A stretch of 64,000 bases of DNA from Arachidicoccus sp. GTDB lineage: Bacteria > Bacteroidota > Bacteroidia > Chitinophagales > Chitinophagaceae. The first letter of the stretch is position 1. Each line of letters begins with the position of its first letter. The translations under genes and the position numbers were made by a program. Where the stretch lies: positions 330,838-394,837 of the forward strand of contig JAPWKH010000033.1 of the NCBI GenBank assembly GCA_028283605.1, written 5' to 3'. The notes under the pieces were generated by a model. That model ran no database searches, was not told the origin of the DNA, and saw only the letters and a program-made list of their open reading frames with translations. Shown one piece after another: positions 48,002 through 58,095 of this stretch.

Positions 48002-48487
48002 ATGAATACAGCTTATTTACTGATGGGTGGTAATATGGGAAATACGAGGCGAATTTTCTGTAGGGTAACGGAAGACTTAAGAAAGCAAAATATATTTGTA
48101 AAAAGGCATTCTTCTTTATACAAAACGGCAGCATGGGGAATGGAAAACCAGCCGGATTTTTTAAATACTGTAATTGAAGCAGAAACAGATCTTTCCGCGC
48201 GTGAATTATTGGCAGTAATATTACAGACCGAAACTAAAAACGGACGAATCCGTCAGGAGAAATATGGCCCTCGTATCATTGATATTGATATTCTTTTTTT
48301 TAATAATGATATAATACAAGAGCCGAACCTTATTGTTCCTCATCCCTTATTGCAAGAGAGAAATTTCGCCCTTCGGCCGCTCGCCGAACTGATACCGGAT
48401 TTTATTCATCCTGTTTTCAACAAAAGCATACAGCAGCTTTCTGAAACCAGCAAAGATGAATTAAATGCAGAGAAATTGGATGAATAG
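48002..48487 (+). CDS. folK: 2-amino-4-hydroxy-6-hydroxymethyldihydropteridine pyrophosphokinase
   Basis: 161 residues. Typical order: LLMGGNMGNTRRIFCR, YKTAAWGMENQPDFLN, and the signature GRIRQEKYGPRIIDIDILFF, followed by VPHPLLQERNFALRPLAELI. The enzyme transfers pyrophosphate from ATP to the pterin in folate synthesis, in the cytoplasm. It is divergent from sppA and convergent with the helicase gene (19 bp apart). Confidence 0.96.
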   Translation: MNTAYLLMGGNMGNTRRIFCRVTEDLRKQNIFVKRHSSLYKTAAWGMENQPDFLNTVIEAETDLSARELLAVILQTETKNGRIRQEKYGPRIIDIDILFFNNDIIQEPNLIVPHPLLQERNFALRPLAELIPDFIHPVFNKSIQQLSETSKDELNAEKLDE

Positions 48488-48506
48488 TATGCTCTTTAGC
48501 TGGCTT

Positions 48507-50876
48507 TTATAAAATCCTGAGTTTGGCATAATTCAGCATAATCTTCTTTTCTCCGTTGGTTTTAAACAATACTGTTGCAATGCGGTTGTGTATGGCGCCT
48601 TCCATTTTAGTTACTGTTCCGAAACCGAATTTTAAATGCTCAACTTGATCACCTTCTTTTAAATTACTTGTATCGCTCGGTTGAAAATTATTATCAGGCT
48701 GATGCCCAATTATTTTTTGGACTGCGGGCGGTTGTGATGGCAATGAAGTGGCGCGTTGTTTTAAAGACGGCGGCGCACCGTATCTTCTTTCTGCTTCAAT
48801 CGCGCTGTTGTTTTTAAATCCGAAACCATTGCTGTTGTTCAATCCGAAAGAAGTTGTATTGCTTCCTGCATTTTTCCTGTCTATTAATTCTTTTGGCATT
48901 TCTTCCAAAAAACGGCTCGGATCGTTTTGTACAAGATTGCCGAAACGATAACGCGTATTGGCATAACTGATCCATAATTTTTTCTTGGCACGTGTAACGG
49001 CTACGTAAAACAATCTTCTTTCTTCTTCCAACTCTTCGCGTGTATTAATGCTCATGCCACTCGGGAAAATGCTTTCTTCCAATCCGCCGACAAACACCAC
49101 AGGAAATTCCAGCCCTTTGGCGGCATGAATCGTCATGAGTTTTACCATATCGCCTTTGCCGTCATCTTTATCGGCATCGGTGAGTAATGTAATTTGTTGC
49201 AAATAAACGCCCAGAGATTGCGCATTTTTTGTTTCTTCCGTACTTACATTATCAATAAGAATACCATCTTCATCTATTTGTGTAAGTGTTTCCTGCTGGT
49301 CTACCCATTCCTTAATGGCGTTGAGTAATTCCTGTACATTCTCGTATCTGGCAAGGCCTTCGGCGGTTTTATCACTGAATAATTCTTTGACTAAACCCGT
49401 ATGTTTTCCTACTTCATTGGCAACCTCAAATGCATTTTTATCTTTCAATAAAGATTGAAAATAACGCATCATAGTTACGAATTTGCTGATAGCTTCCGAG
49501 GTGGCACCTCGCGCGCCGAACTCTGCTGCGCGTTCCAGCACTTCCCATAAAGTAATATTGCTTTCATTGGCAATTGTCTGCAATTTTTCCATTGTGGTTT
49601 TGCCGATGCCGCGAATAGGATAATTGATAATGCGCTTTAATGCTTCTTCGTCACGAACATTTCCAATAACACGTAAATAAGCAATGAAGTCTTTGATTTC
49701 TTTCCGCTGATAAAAACTCAATCCTCCGTAAATTTTATAAGGAATACCCGAACGGCGCAGGTTTTCTTCAAACGCACGGCTTTGTGCATTGGTGCGGTAA
49801 AGAATAGAAAAATCACTATTGGAAAAATGATTGCGCAGCTTTTGTTCCTGTATGGTTGATGCAACAAATTTCCCTTCATCATTATCCGTCATTGTACGAA
49901 CGAGATAAATTTTTTCGCCTTCATCATTTTCAGTCCAAAGCGATTTAGGTATCTGTCCTTTGTTGTTGTTGATCACGGCATTTGCCACGTTCAATATACT
50001 TTTTGTGCTACGATAATTCTGTTCCAGCTTCACAACTTTTACATCGTCATAGTCGCGCTGAAACTGTAAAATATTTTCAATGGTAGCGCCGCGAAAACTG
50101 TAAATGCTTTGTGCGTCATCGCCCACTACGCAAATATTTTCGTGTGCTGCCGCAAGTAGTTTTGTAATCTGATATTGTACGGCGTTTGTATCCTGATACT
50201 CATCTATCAATACATATTTGAACTTATGCTGAAACTTATGCAATACTTCGGGGAAAGTATTCATTAGTTCATACATTTTCACGAGCAAATCATCGAAATC
50301 CATTGCTCCGTTTTTGAAACAACGCTTTGCATACGAATCATAAATTTTCGCAATGGCAGGACGATTAGCCCGCATATCTTCCTGTTGGATGTAATAATCT
50401 TCAGCGTATTGCAACGGCCCGATCAATGAATTTTTTGCTTGTGAAATTCTTCCTAAAACAGTGGATGGTTTGTAATGTTTTTCATCAAGTTCCAAATCTT
50501 TTACCACAGATTTTATTACACTTTTGCTGTCTTCGGAATCGTAAATGGTAAAGCTGTTTGGGTAGCCCAAACGATGCGCCTCGCCACGAAGAATGCGTGC
50601 AAATACGCTGTGGAATGTGCCAATATATAAATTGCGCGCCTCATTATTCCCGAGCATTTTTTCTATACGCTCTTTCATTTCAGCGGCGGCTTTGTTGGTA
50701 AAAGTAAGTGCGAGAATGTTAAAAGCATCTACACCTTGCGACATGAGATAAGCAATGCGCGTAGTAAGTACTTTGGTTTTGCCGCTTCCTGCGCCGGCAA
50801 TAATCATTAATGGCCCGTTAATATGTGTTGCTGCTTCGTATTGTTGTTCGTTCAGTCCTTGTAAAATATCTTGCAT
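48507..50876 (-). CDS. UvrD/PcrA-type DNA helicase
   Basis: 789 residues. Motif Q and Walker A (NEQQYEAATHIN, GAGSGKT at 28-34), LALTFTNKAAAEMKERI (Ia), IDEYQDTNAVQ (II), VVGDDAQSIYSFRGA (III), LEQNYRST (IV), LMTIHAAKGLEFPVVFVGGL (V) and EEERRLFYVAVTRAKK (VI) show a complete superfamily 1A 3'-5' helicase. The C-terminal Tudor-like part (GDQVEHLKFGFGTVTKMEG) matches PcrA/UvrD, which interacts with RNA polymerase. It works in DNA repair and replication restart. Confidence 0.96.
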   Translation of the reverse strand: MQDILQGLNEQQYEAATHINGPLMIIAGAGSGKTKVLTTRIAYLMSQGVDAFNILALTFTNKAAAEMKERIEKMLGNNEARNLYIGTFHSVFARILRGEAHRLGYPNSFTIYDSEDSKSVIKSVVKDLELDEKHYKPSTVLGRISQAKNSLIGPLQYAEDYYIQQEDMRANRPAIAKIYDSYAKRCFKNGAMDFDDLLVKMYELMNTFPEVLHKFQHKFKYVLIDEYQDTNAVQYQITKLLAAAHENICVVGDDAQSIYSFRGATIENILQFQRDYDDVKVVKLEQNYRSTKSILNVANAVINNNKGQIPKSLWTENDEGEKIYLVRTMTDNDEGKFVASTIQEQKLRNHFSNSDFSILYRTNAQSRAFEENLRRSGIPYKIYGGLSFYQRKEIKDFIAYLRVIGNVRDEEALKRIINYPIRGIGKTTMEKLQTIANESNITLWEVLERAAEFGARGATSEAISKFVTMMRYFQSLLKDKNAFEVANEVGKHTGLVKELFSDKTAEGLARYENVQELLNAIKEWVDQQETLTQIDEDGILIDNVSTEETKNAQSLGVYLQQITLLTDADKDDGKGDMVKLMTIHAAKGLEFPVVFVGGLEESIFPSGMSINTREELEEERRLFYVAVTRAKKKLWISYANTRYRFGNLVQNDPSRFLEEMPKELIDRKNAGSNTTSFGLNNSNGFGFKNNSAIEAERRYGAPPSLKQRATSLPSQPPAVQKIIGHQPDNNFQPSDTSNLKEGDQVEHLKFGFGTVTKMEGAIHNRIATVLFKTNGEKKIMLNYAKLRIL

Positions 50877-50988
50877 AAGGCGTGCAAGTTACAAAAAGAG
50901 ATAGGGAATTAAAATGAAGATTTTAAAAATAAAAACTAATTTCATGCCATATTCAAGTATCTTTTGTCGGAGAAAAAATACAGGTGTT

Positions 50989-51624
50989 TTAAATATCATC
51001 ATATACATATAAAGGATCGATCTCCGCACCGGGATGCATTTCAAATATGGGATGAATAATTCCATCTTTTAAACTATAAACCCAGCCATGTAAATGCGGC
51101 GTTTGCTTATGTTTCCATGCTCTTTGTATGATGGAAGTTTTTGCCAGATGCTTTACCTGTTCCACTACGTTCAGTTCAACCAATCTATCTGTTTTTTTGT
51201 GTTCATCTTCTATTTGTTTCAGTTCATCTTCATACAACATATATACATCTTTGATTTGGCGAAGCCACATGTTTAAAACCAGATCAAAATTGTGATTGGA
51301 TAATGCTGCCGCAACTCCTCCGCAGCCATAGTGGCCGCAAACGATTATGTGTTTTATATTCAATTGTTTTACTGCGTAATCCAAAACGCTTAACAAATTA
51401 ACATCGGTATGAATAACGAGATTTGCAATGTTTCGATGAACAAATATTTCTCCCGGCTGCGTTCCTGTAATTCTGTCCGCAGGCACACGGCTGTCGCTGC
51501 AGCCGATCCAAAGAATTTCGGGCGTTTGTACTTTTGCCAGCGCAGTGAAAAAATCAGGATCGTCTTTCGCTGTTTGCTGAGCCCAGGATTGATTATTTGC
51601 TAATATTTTTTTTATTACTTCCAT
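50989..51624 (-). CDS. can: beta-carbonic anhydrase
   Basis: 211 residues. Zinc ligands are Cys42, His98 and Cys101; the catalytic Asp44/Arg46 pair lies in GCSDSRVPAD. The motif IIVCGHYGCGGVAAAL is typical. It hydrates CO2 to bicarbonate, supplying carboxylases. The gene lies 24 bp downstream of fabG on the same strand, where bicarbonate for fatty-acid synthesis may be a logical link. Confidence 0.96.
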   Translation of the reverse strand: MEVIKKILANNQSWAQQTAKDDPDFFTALAKVQTPEILWIGCSDSRVPADRITGTQPGEIFVHRNIANLVIHTDVNLLSVLDYAVKQLNIKHIIVCGHYGCGGVAAALSNHNFDLVLNMWLRQIKDVYMLYEDELKQIEDEHKKTDRLVELNVVEQVKHLAKTSIIQRAWKHKQTPHLHGWVYSLKDGIIHPIFEMHPGAEIDPLYVYDDI

Positions 51625-51648
51625 TGAAATTGTAGAATGGATTACAAA

Positions 51649-52404
51649 TTATGTATTCAAGCCGCCACAAACGCTTAATACCTGACCTGTAACATAGGAA
51701 CTCAAATCAGATGCCAGATATAATGTTGCGTTGGCAATATCTTCGGCTTTGCCGAATCTGTTCAACGGAATTTTTTTAAGATATTCTTCACCGGCTTTAT
51801 TCTCTGTTAAATAATTAGTCATATCTGTTTCTATAAATCCTGGAGCAATCGCATTGCACCGAATATTTCTGCTGCCTAACTCAAGCGCAATGGATTTGGT
51901 AAAACCGATGATGCCTGCCTTTGATGCTGCATAACTGCTTTGGCCTGCATTGCCGCCGATTCCTATTACAGAACTCATATTTATGATGCTTCCGCTTTTG
52001 GCTTTCATCATCGGGCGGATCACATTTTTTGTGATATTGTAAACGCTCGTAAGATTGGTTTGTATCACTTCTATCCATTGCTCCGGCGTAAGACGCAATA
52101 ATAAATTATCTATGCTGATGCCGGCATTGTTTACGCAAATATCTATGGTACCAAACTCTTTCAGTACATCGTTTACAAATATTTCAGCCGCCGCAAAATC
52201 TGCCGCATTACTTTGATAACCTTTTGCTTTCACGCCGAGAGCGGTTAATTTATTTTCCAAAGCAATTGCTTTTTCTTTACTGCTGTCACTTACGTAAGTA
52301 AATGCAACGTGTGCGCCGTTTTCTGCAAGCTTTGTTGCAACGGCTTCTCCGATACCGCGGGCTGCGCCTGTTATAATAGCAATCTTATCTTTTAACAAAG
52401 CCAT
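51649..52404 (-). CDS. fabG: 3-oxoacyl-ACP reductase
   Basis: 251 residues from ATG 52404; a TTG at 52428 lies inside the promoter box and is rejected. NAD(P)-binding Gly-rich motif TGAARGIG, NNAG, and the catalytic Ser145, Tyr158 and Lys162 (MSSVIG, YAASK) are all present, and the C-terminus LYLASDLSSYVTGQVLSVCG is typical. It reduces 3-oxoacyl-ACP in fatty-acid elongation. A clear -7 box lies just upstream. Confidence 0.94.
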   Translation of the reverse strand: MALLKDKIAIITGAARGIGEAVATKLAENGAHVAFTYVSDSSKEKAIALENKLTALGVKAKGYQSNAADFAAAEIFVNDVLKEFGTIDICVNNAGISIDNLLLRLTPEQWIEVIQTNLTSVYNITKNVIRPMMKAKSGSIINMSSVIGIGGNAGQSSYAASKAGIIGFTKSIALELGSRNIRCNAIAPGFIETDMTNYLTENKAGEEYLKKIPLNRFGKAEDIANATLYLASDLSSYVTGQVLSVCGGLNT

Positions 52405-52425
52405 GTATAATGTTTTAGTGGATGG

Positions 52426-52433
52426 CAAATATA
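52426..52433 (-). promoter_or_regulatory. fabG -7 promoter box
   Basis: The complement reads TATATTTG, a perfect TAnnTTTG. It lies 22 nt upstream of the ATG at 52404. No exact TTTG is found at -33. Confidence 0.55.
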
Positions 52434-52473
52434 AGGAATAGAAAAATCCTTATGAATACATTTGTAAGAAGAA

Positions 52474-52704
52474 TTACAGCTGATTATCTTTTCCGGCTTT
52501 ATTGATTTTCTTTAATAGTAAATACCAGACGACAGCACAAAAAGCCCATAAAATAGTGATAAGCCCATTAAAATATATTTTAAAATGATTGTGCAACCGT
52601 AAGGCAATATAAAAACAATAAGTGTAAAATATTGCAAGCAGTACACATATTATTACAAGTATCTGGTATTGATTTTTCTTTTTATTTGTATGTTTTTCTT
52701 CCAT
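52474..52704 (-). CDS. small membrane protein of unknown function
   Basis: 76 residues with two hydrophobic helices (about 15-35, QILVIICVLLAIFYTYCFYI, and about 45-65, GLITILWAFCAVVWYLLL) and charged ends (EEKHTNKKKN, INKAGKDNQL). No family is recognised. It lies 8 bp after the GH3 gene on the same strand, and is probably co-transcribed with it. Confidence 0.7.
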   Translation of the reverse strand: MEEKHTNKKKNQYQILVIICVLLAIFYTYCFYIALRLHNHFKIYFNGLITILWAFCAVVWYLLLKKINKAGKDNQL

Positions 52705-52712
52705 TTATTTGT

Positions 52713-54245
52713 TTAATTGTGAATGTAAATGCGTTGCTTATCAATGATTTTTATAATCTCATCCACATAAATTCTTTCGTTACATAAGCGCGGTACTTTG
52801 TGCTGGCCGCCAAGTTTGTTTTTGCATTTAAGCCATTCGTTAAAAGTATTTTTAGGCACAATGCGTATGACCGGCAATCTTAATGCAATATCTTTTTGAC
52901 GCTTGGCTTCGTAGTCGCTGTTTGTTTTTTTTAATTCTTTATCTAACAAATGGGTAAAAACCGATAAATTATCAGGCTCTTTTTCAAATTCGATTATCCA
53001 TTCGTGTGCGCCGTTTTCATTATCCGAAAAATAAATAGGCGCAGCCGTATATTCGTTTACGCTACAGCCAAGTTGCTTGCATACTGCTGCAATTGCATTG
53101 TCTGCATTATCAATAATCAATTCTTCTCCGAACGCATTAATGTAATGTTTCAGCCGCCCTGTTACTTTTATTCGATAAGGATTTAATGTTGTAAACCGGA
53201 TAGTGTCGCCTATGAGATAACGCCACAGTCCGCCATTGGTAGATATAACGGGCGCATAACTTTTTCCGGTTTGCACATCGCTCAGCCCGATCGTTTTTGG
53301 ATTTTGTTTGCCATATTCTTCTATCGGCATAAACTCGTAAAATATGCCATGATCAAGAAAAAGCAGCATGCCTTCTTCTGCAGGCGAATCCTGTGCTGCA
53401 AAAAAACCTTCGCTGGCATTATACATTTCCAGGTAATGTACGTCTTCGCCAAAAAGAGTTTTGAACTGATCTTTATAAGGCATAAAGGAAACGCCGCCAT
53501 GCATATATAACTGGAGATTTGGCCAAACTTCTTTAATATTTTTTTTGCCTGTTATATCCAATATTCTTTTTGCCAAAACAAGTGTCCATGTGGGAACGCC
53601 GGATATGGAAGTAACGTCTTCTTTGATGGTGGAATAAGCCAGCGCCTCTATTTTATTTTCCCATTCGTCCATAAGTGCGATGGATAATTCCGGTGTTCGA
53701 AGCCATTGCCCCCAAAACGGGCTGTTTTGTAATAATACTGCGCTCAAATCGCCGCAAAATATTTTCTCGTTTATCTGGCTTACATGATGGCTGCCGCCTA
53801 TTACAAGGCCTTTTCCGTTGAGCAGTTCACTATCTGGATTGTTTTGATAATGCATTGTGAGTACATCTTTCGCAGCTTTGTAATGGCAATCTTCAAGGCT
53901 TTCGTCTGTAACGGGGATGAATTTGCTTTTACTGCCTGTTGTGCCGCTGCTTTTGGCAAACCATGCGACAGGTGTGTTCCATAAAATATTTTCTTCGCCC
54001 AGTATTAGCTTATCTATATAAGGCTGTAATTGTTGATATTCGTGAATGGGTACCTGCTTTTTGAATGAGCGAATATCGAAAACATTATTAAGTCCGTATT
54101 GCCTTCCAAAAAAGGTATATTGCCCATGCGTTACAAGATCTTGCAGCACTTCCCTCTGAACACTAATTGGATTTTGCAGCCAGCCCTCAATACGCCAGTG
54201 TCGTAAACGCGCAAGCTTTGATATGGCAGGACTGAAAATTTTCAT
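52713..54245 (-). CDS. GH3 auxin-responsive-promoter-family protein (acyl-adenylate/amido synthetase type)
   Basis: 510 residues. GH3 signature elements are visible: VAWFAKSSGTTGSKSKFIPV, LQLYMHGGVSFMPYKDQF, YLEMYNASEGFFAAQD, and YRIKVTGRLKHYINAFGEEL. In plants GH3 enzymes join amino acids to hormones; bacterial members are of unknown substrate but keep the adenylating fold. Soluble, without a signal peptide. It is a common conserved gene of Bacteroidota. Confidence 0.9.
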   Translation of the reverse strand: MKIFSPAISKLARLRHWRIEGWLQNPISVQREVLQDLVTHGQYTFFGRQYGLNNVFDIRSFKKQVPIHEYQQLQPYIDKLILGEENILWNTPVAWFAKSSGTTGSKSKFIPVTDESLEDCHYKAAKDVLTMHYQNNPDSELLNGKGLVIGGSHHVSQINEKIFCGDLSAVLLQNSPFWGQWLRTPELSIALMDEWENKIEALAYSTIKEDVTSISGVPTWTLVLAKRILDITGKKNIKEVWPNLQLYMHGGVSFMPYKDQFKTLFGEDVHYLEMYNASEGFFAAQDSPAEEGMLLFLDHGIFYEFMPIEEYGKQNPKTIGLSDVQTGKSYAPVISTNGGLWRYLIGDTIRFTTLNPYRIKVTGRLKHYINAFGEELIIDNADNAIAAVCKQLGCSVNEYTAAPIYFSDNENGAHEWIIEFEKEPDNLSVFTHLLDKELKKTNSDYEAKRQKDIALRLPVIRIVPKNTFNEWLKCKNKLGGQHKVPRLCNERIYVDEIIKIIDKQRIYIHN

Positions 54246-54565
54246 CTGGTATATTTTTTATTTGTCCCATGGCCGCATTTTAAGTAAGAGCGGTCAATAT
54301 ATTAATATAATCATTTTTTTTAAGTATCAAATCGGCTTTCAGGTGTTCCATGTAATTATGAAGATGAGGCAAGTTAATAAATAGAATGTAATTGAAGAAT
54401 GAATTATTTAAAAATAAAATCAGTTTCTGTTTGTATTTTTTGTAAATATTTGCGTAATTGCAACCCAATATTATTTTTAATTAATTTTTATTCGAATTGT
54501 TTTATGGTAATTTAATTTACTATTATTGCATACGGTTATAAATTAGAACAACAGGAATTTAAGTA
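54246..54565. other. intergenic, divergent promoter region
   Basis: 320 bp, strongly A/T rich. It separates the GH3 gene and the START-like gene, which are transcribed away from each other. The 62-codon minus frame inside it has no family features. No stem-loop or full promoter could be assigned with confidence. Confidence 0.4.
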
Positions 54566-54949
54566 ATGGCAAAAAAACAATTATACACCTTAGAGTTTCC
54601 GGTTCGCAGTTCTCCCAACATATTATATTCTTTCTTAGCTACGCCGGCAGGATTGCAAGAGTGGTTTGCCGATGAAGTGGATCAAAGAGACGGAGTTTAC
54701 AGTTTTAGCTGGGGAAGCGGAGCACCTGAGAAAGCTAAACTGGTGGACAGTGAGGAGAATGTTTTTGTAAGATTCAGCTGGCTGAATGAAGACCCTAAAG
54801 AATACTTCGAATTTCGTATTGAAAAAGCCGAAGTCTCTAACCAGACGATATTGACCATTTCTGCCTTTGCAGAAAAAAATGATGTCAAAGACGAAAGCCG
54901 TGTATGGGAATATCAGATAAAAGAATTATTTCACAGAATAGGAAGTTGA
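54566..54949 (+). CDS. START-like domain protein (SRPBCC/AHSA1-like)
   Basis: 127 residues with the helix-grip pattern: LEFPVRSSPNILYSFLATPA, LQEWFADEV, YSFSWGSGAPEKAKLV, and YFEFRIEKAEVSNQTILTIS. It is a conserved Bacteroidota single-domain protein of unknown ligand, related to Aha1/START domains that bind lipid or hydrophobic molecules. No signal peptide. It lies 74 bp upstream of hpt on the same strand. Confidence 0.85.
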   Translation: MAKKQLYTLEFPVRSSPNILYSFLATPAGLQEWFADEVDQRDGVYSFSWGSGAPEKAKLVDSEENVFVRFSWLNEDPKEYFEFRIEKAEVSNQTILTISAFAEKNDVKDESRVWEYQIKELFHRIGS

Positions 54950-55023
54950 GAAAATTTTTGATTGAAAAATATTATTGATATTTTCGGAACTTATATATTT
55001 TCTTTCATCTGTCATTCAATCCA

Positions 55024-55554
55024 ATGATAACTATACACGATAAAAACTTTGTTCCGTATATTTCCGAAACCGAAATTAAAGAAAAAGTAAAAAAAATTGC
55101 CAGGCAAATATCCGATGATTACAGAGGTCTGAAACCATTGTTCGTGGCTATTCTTAACGGAGCCTTTATGTTTGCAAGCGATTTGTTTAAAGAACTGGAT
55201 ATTGAAGCGGAAATAGCTTTTATCAAACTCGCCTCCTACAAAGGCACAACCTCTACTGGAAAAGTATTAACGGCTATCGGCCTGGATGCCGACATTCATA
55301 ACCGCCATGTCGTAATCATCGAAGATATTGTAGACACAGGAAAAACGCTGCATACTTTTTTGCCAACACTTGAACATTCACAACCAAAATCATTGAAGCT
55401 GGTAACACTTTTGCATAAACCGGAAGCAACGGTTCACCCTATTGCAATAGATTACTTGTGCTTTATTATTCCAAATAAGTTTGTTGTAGGATATGGATTG
55501 GATTATGATGGTTTAGGCAGGAATCTCAAAGAGATTTACCAGCTGGAAGGTTAA
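55024..55554 (+). CDS. hpt: hypoxanthine phosphoribosyltransferase
   Basis: 176 residues. The PRPP-binding loop is VVIIEDIVDTGKTL; the flexible loop region is LASYKGTTSTGKV; and the C-terminal purine-binding part is IPNKFVVGYGLDYDGLGRNL. It converts hypoxanthine or guanine plus PRPP to IMP or GMP in purine salvage. Length and motif order are normal. Confidence 0.96.
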   Translation: MITIHDKNFVPYISETEIKEKVKKIARQISDDYRGLKPLFVAILNGAFMFASDLFKELDIEAEIAFIKLASYKGTTSTGKVLTAIGLDADIHNRHVVIIEDIVDTGKTLHTFLPTLEHSQPKSLKLVTLLHKPEATVHPIAIDYLCFIIPNKFVVGYGLDYDGLGRNLKEIYQLEG

Positions 55555-55616
55555 TTGTTCAAATGTTATTTGTCGGGTAAAATTCACTTCTCGTAAAAGA
55601 TTCAAAGAATCTTTAT

Positions 55617-55841
55617 CTAAGATAAAGAACTCCATCTTTTAAATTCTTTCCACTGAAAAGTTATTGGTTCATTTTTGGCAGACTTGGATTCCGGCACAGC
55701 TTTAAAATATTGTTCCGTAACCTCTACGACCCGAAATCGCCCGTTTTTAGTAGTTACATAAACAAGATCTCCCGGTTTAATGAACGGATTATAAATACCG
55801 TTACCTTCATTAGAAGGTCTTTTTTTGAAAAGGGATGACAT
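55617..55841 (-). CDS. small hypothetical protein with SH3/KOW-like pattern
   Basis: 74 residues, soluble. The core IKPGDLVYVTTKNGRFRVVE (beta-rich) resembles small SH3-like or KOW-type modules; the ends are basic and variable. No enzyme motif is visible. The function is unknown. It is convergent with hpt (62 bp apart). Confidence 0.65.
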   Translation of the reverse strand: MSSLFKKRPSNEGNGIYNPFIKPGDLVYVTTKNGRFRVVEVTEQYFKAVPESKSAKNEPITFQWKEFKRWSSLS

Positions 55842-56204
55842 AAATAACAGTTTAGTTTGTTGTAGGCCGATGCAATGTTAGTGAAAAAAAATATTTTTCA
55901 AATTTTTTATTGCATATTTTCGGTTAAAATATTTAACATCGATTAATTGAGAAGAAAAGCCTAATCAAATACCTATTAATTCTGCCTTTTGCCTTTGTTT
56001 ACTCCGGATTATTTATAATTTGCCATTCGCGTAAAATAATTTAAAAAATATAGTTTCATCTGTTTATTTTTATTTTTTTAATTGTCTGATGGAATTGGCT
56101 TCGCCGAATTCAATTTCGCCAAAATATTATTGCTTTGGGTATGCAAAAATTCTTATGGCTCATTTCAATATATTTGTTGATACTAAAAATATAATAATTA
56201 AAAA
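55842..56204. other. intergenic region, no gene seen
   Basis: 363 bp of A/T-rich DNA between two divergent genes. A small hairpin with GGC/GCC core is near 56095, without a T-tract. No other structured element is evident. Confidence 0.4.
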
Positions 56205-57197
56205 GTGGTAAGCGTATTCAAGAGTAAAAGCCCTGCGGTAGTATTTCAATTAATTGTATTGAGCATTATCATGCATTTGCACTTTTTTGTCAAACCGCCG
56301 GTTGTGATAGTGCCTCCGGCAAATACGCTCATGTATTACATTTTGCATCCGCTTGAAAATTTGCCATCTCTTATTCTCTCCCTTTTGTATCATGTGATTG
56401 TTGTGATGCAGGCTTTACGATTAAATTATCTTTTAAACCAATACCGGTTGTTTCCTACATCAGGCTATACGGCGGCTATGTGCTATATTTTGTTTACTTC
56501 TCTTTTGCCTGCATGGACAAATATTTCTGATGCGCTGGTCGTAAATTTTTTATTATTATTGTTAATGCATTTCTGCATGCGACTGACAACTACGCAACAT
56601 CCAATAAGTGCACTATTTAATTGCGGTATCCTTAGCGGTATTTCTGTGCTGTTGTATCCTCCTATTAGCATTATTATAATTCTTGCTCTTATAGCCATTC
56701 TTATTATCCGCTCTCTTAGGATCAATGAACTATTCGTGTATCTTGCCGGCGCTATTATCCCTTTATATCTTTTAGCCGGCATATTGTTTCTGTATAACAA
56801 ACTTGAATGGCTTAAAAATTTGCTTCCTGTTTTAAGTTTTCACCTTACGTTGCTGCCGGATAAAATATCTTTTTTTATTACTTTGATATTAACAGGTATT
56901 TGCGTGATTGCGGGATTTATTGCCATGCAAAACAATTTTGGAAAACTATTGATCTCAGCCAGAAAATTATGGATTATTATTATATTATCTTTGATCTTCC
57001 TTATCGGATCAATCTTTTTATCAGCCGATAATTATCGGTTGCAAACAATGCTGATAACATTGCCTGCGTGTGCAGCAATTGCTTCAAATTTATTTTATTA
57101 TAGCCGCAACAAAATGATTCTGGCACTTTTGTTTTGGCTGATTGTTGCCATCGGTTTATTCAATAGTTTTGGCGGCGTGGCACTTATCAAAAAGTAA
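56205..57197 (+). CDS. polytopic membrane protein (DUF6427-like)
   Basis: 330 residues from a GTG, with about eight to nine hydrophobic helices (IVLSIIMHLHFFV at the start, SIIIILALIAILII in the middle, LLFWLIVAIGLFNSFGGVAL at the end). It has the profile of DUF6427 proteins, which are specific to Bacteroidota and uncharacterised. No catalytic residues are visible. The GTG start is inferred because no ATG near it keeps the first helix. Confidence 0.75.
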   Translation: MVSVFKSKSPAVVFQLIVLSIIMHLHFFVKPPVVIVPPANTLMYYILHPLENLPSLILSLLYHVIVVMQALRLNYLLNQYRLFPTSGYTAAMCYILFTSLLPAWTNISDALVVNFLLLLLMHFCMRLTTTQHPISALFNCGILSGISVLLYPPISIIIILALIAILIIRSLRINELFVYLAGAIIPLYLLAGILFLYNKLEWLKNLLPVLSFHLTLLPDKISFFITLILTGICVIAGFIAMQNNFGKLLISARKLWIIIILSLIFLIGSIFLSADNYRLQTMLITLPACAAIASNLFYYSRNKMILALLFWLIVAIGLFNSFGGVALIKK

Positions 57198-57282
57198 CTT
57201 CAAAATAGTTTAAGTTTTTTTTAATAATGCCTGAATTTCAGGTAACACTCATGTTTATTATTTTTCAAAAAATATATTCATT

Positions 57283-58023
57283 ATGCTTAAAAAATTATTC
57301 TCATCAGTACTTGTATTTTGTGGTTTCGCTGCAGATGATTTTGCTCAAAACAGAATATCCGACCAAAATGAAATAGTTTGGGTAAGCACAACTATTACGC
57401 CAAAAATTTCCAATCGATTAAACGGCTACCTGGAACTTCAATGGAGAAGAGCGGATTGGTTAAAAAGCTGGCAGCAAGGAATGGTAAGATCAGGTATTAA
57501 TTATAAAATAAATAATGAATGTGCAGTAATGGTTGGCTATGCATACATAAACACGTATGACTACGGAAAGTATACTATTGCTGCACAACCCAATACTTTC
57601 GGGGAACACAGGATTTTTGAACAAATCACGTATGCTTCCCAATCGGGAAACATTACCTTCAGTAACAGGCTCCGCTTAGAACAAAGATGGCTTGCAAAAT
57701 ATACAGAAATTAACAGCAGCAAACCGGATGATTGGAGTTATCTAAATCGAGTTCGTTATATGCCGAGAATTGATTTGTCAATTAATAAAAAAGTGTACAC
57801 TTCCTTGTACGATGAAGTATTTATTGGATTTGGTAAAAATGTTGGGCAAAATGTTTTTGACCAAAACAGAATTGCTTTGCTTGCCGGTTATAAATTCAGT
57901 AAAACATTTAAAGCAGAATTTGGCGCGCTTTATCAAACCGTACAATTGGCGAGAAGAATAGATGATAAAAATGTATTCCAATACAATACGGGATTTATTT
58001 TAAATACCTATTTTAATTTATAA
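57283..58023 (+). CDS. exported DUF2490 outer-membrane barrel-like protein
   Basis: 246 residues with a signal peptide ending DDFAQ. The body is made of amphipathic beta-strands (LNGYLELQWRRADWLKSWQQ, NKVYTSLYDEVFIGFGKNV) and ends in an aromatic-rich strand finishing in FNL, as expected of DUF2490 proteins. Probably an outer-membrane beta-barrel of unknown function. Same strand as the next gene, 72 bp apart. Confidence 0.82.
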   Translation: MLKKLFSSVLVFCGFAADDFAQNRISDQNEIVWVSTTITPKISNRLNGYLELQWRRADWLKSWQQGMVRSGINYKINNECAVMVGYAYINTYDYGKYTIAAQPNTFGEHRIFEQITYASQSGNITFSNRLRLEQRWLAKYTEINSSKPDDWSYLNRVRYMPRIDLSINKKVYTSLYDEVFIGFGKNVGQNVFDQNRIALLAGYKFSKTFKAEFGALYQTVQLARRIDDKNVFQYNTGFILNTYFNL

Positions 58024-58095
58024 GAACAAAAACTTTCTGATGTAATTCTTTGTGTTGAAATTGAAGTTATCTTTAGCTGAATGTTGTAATCTTTT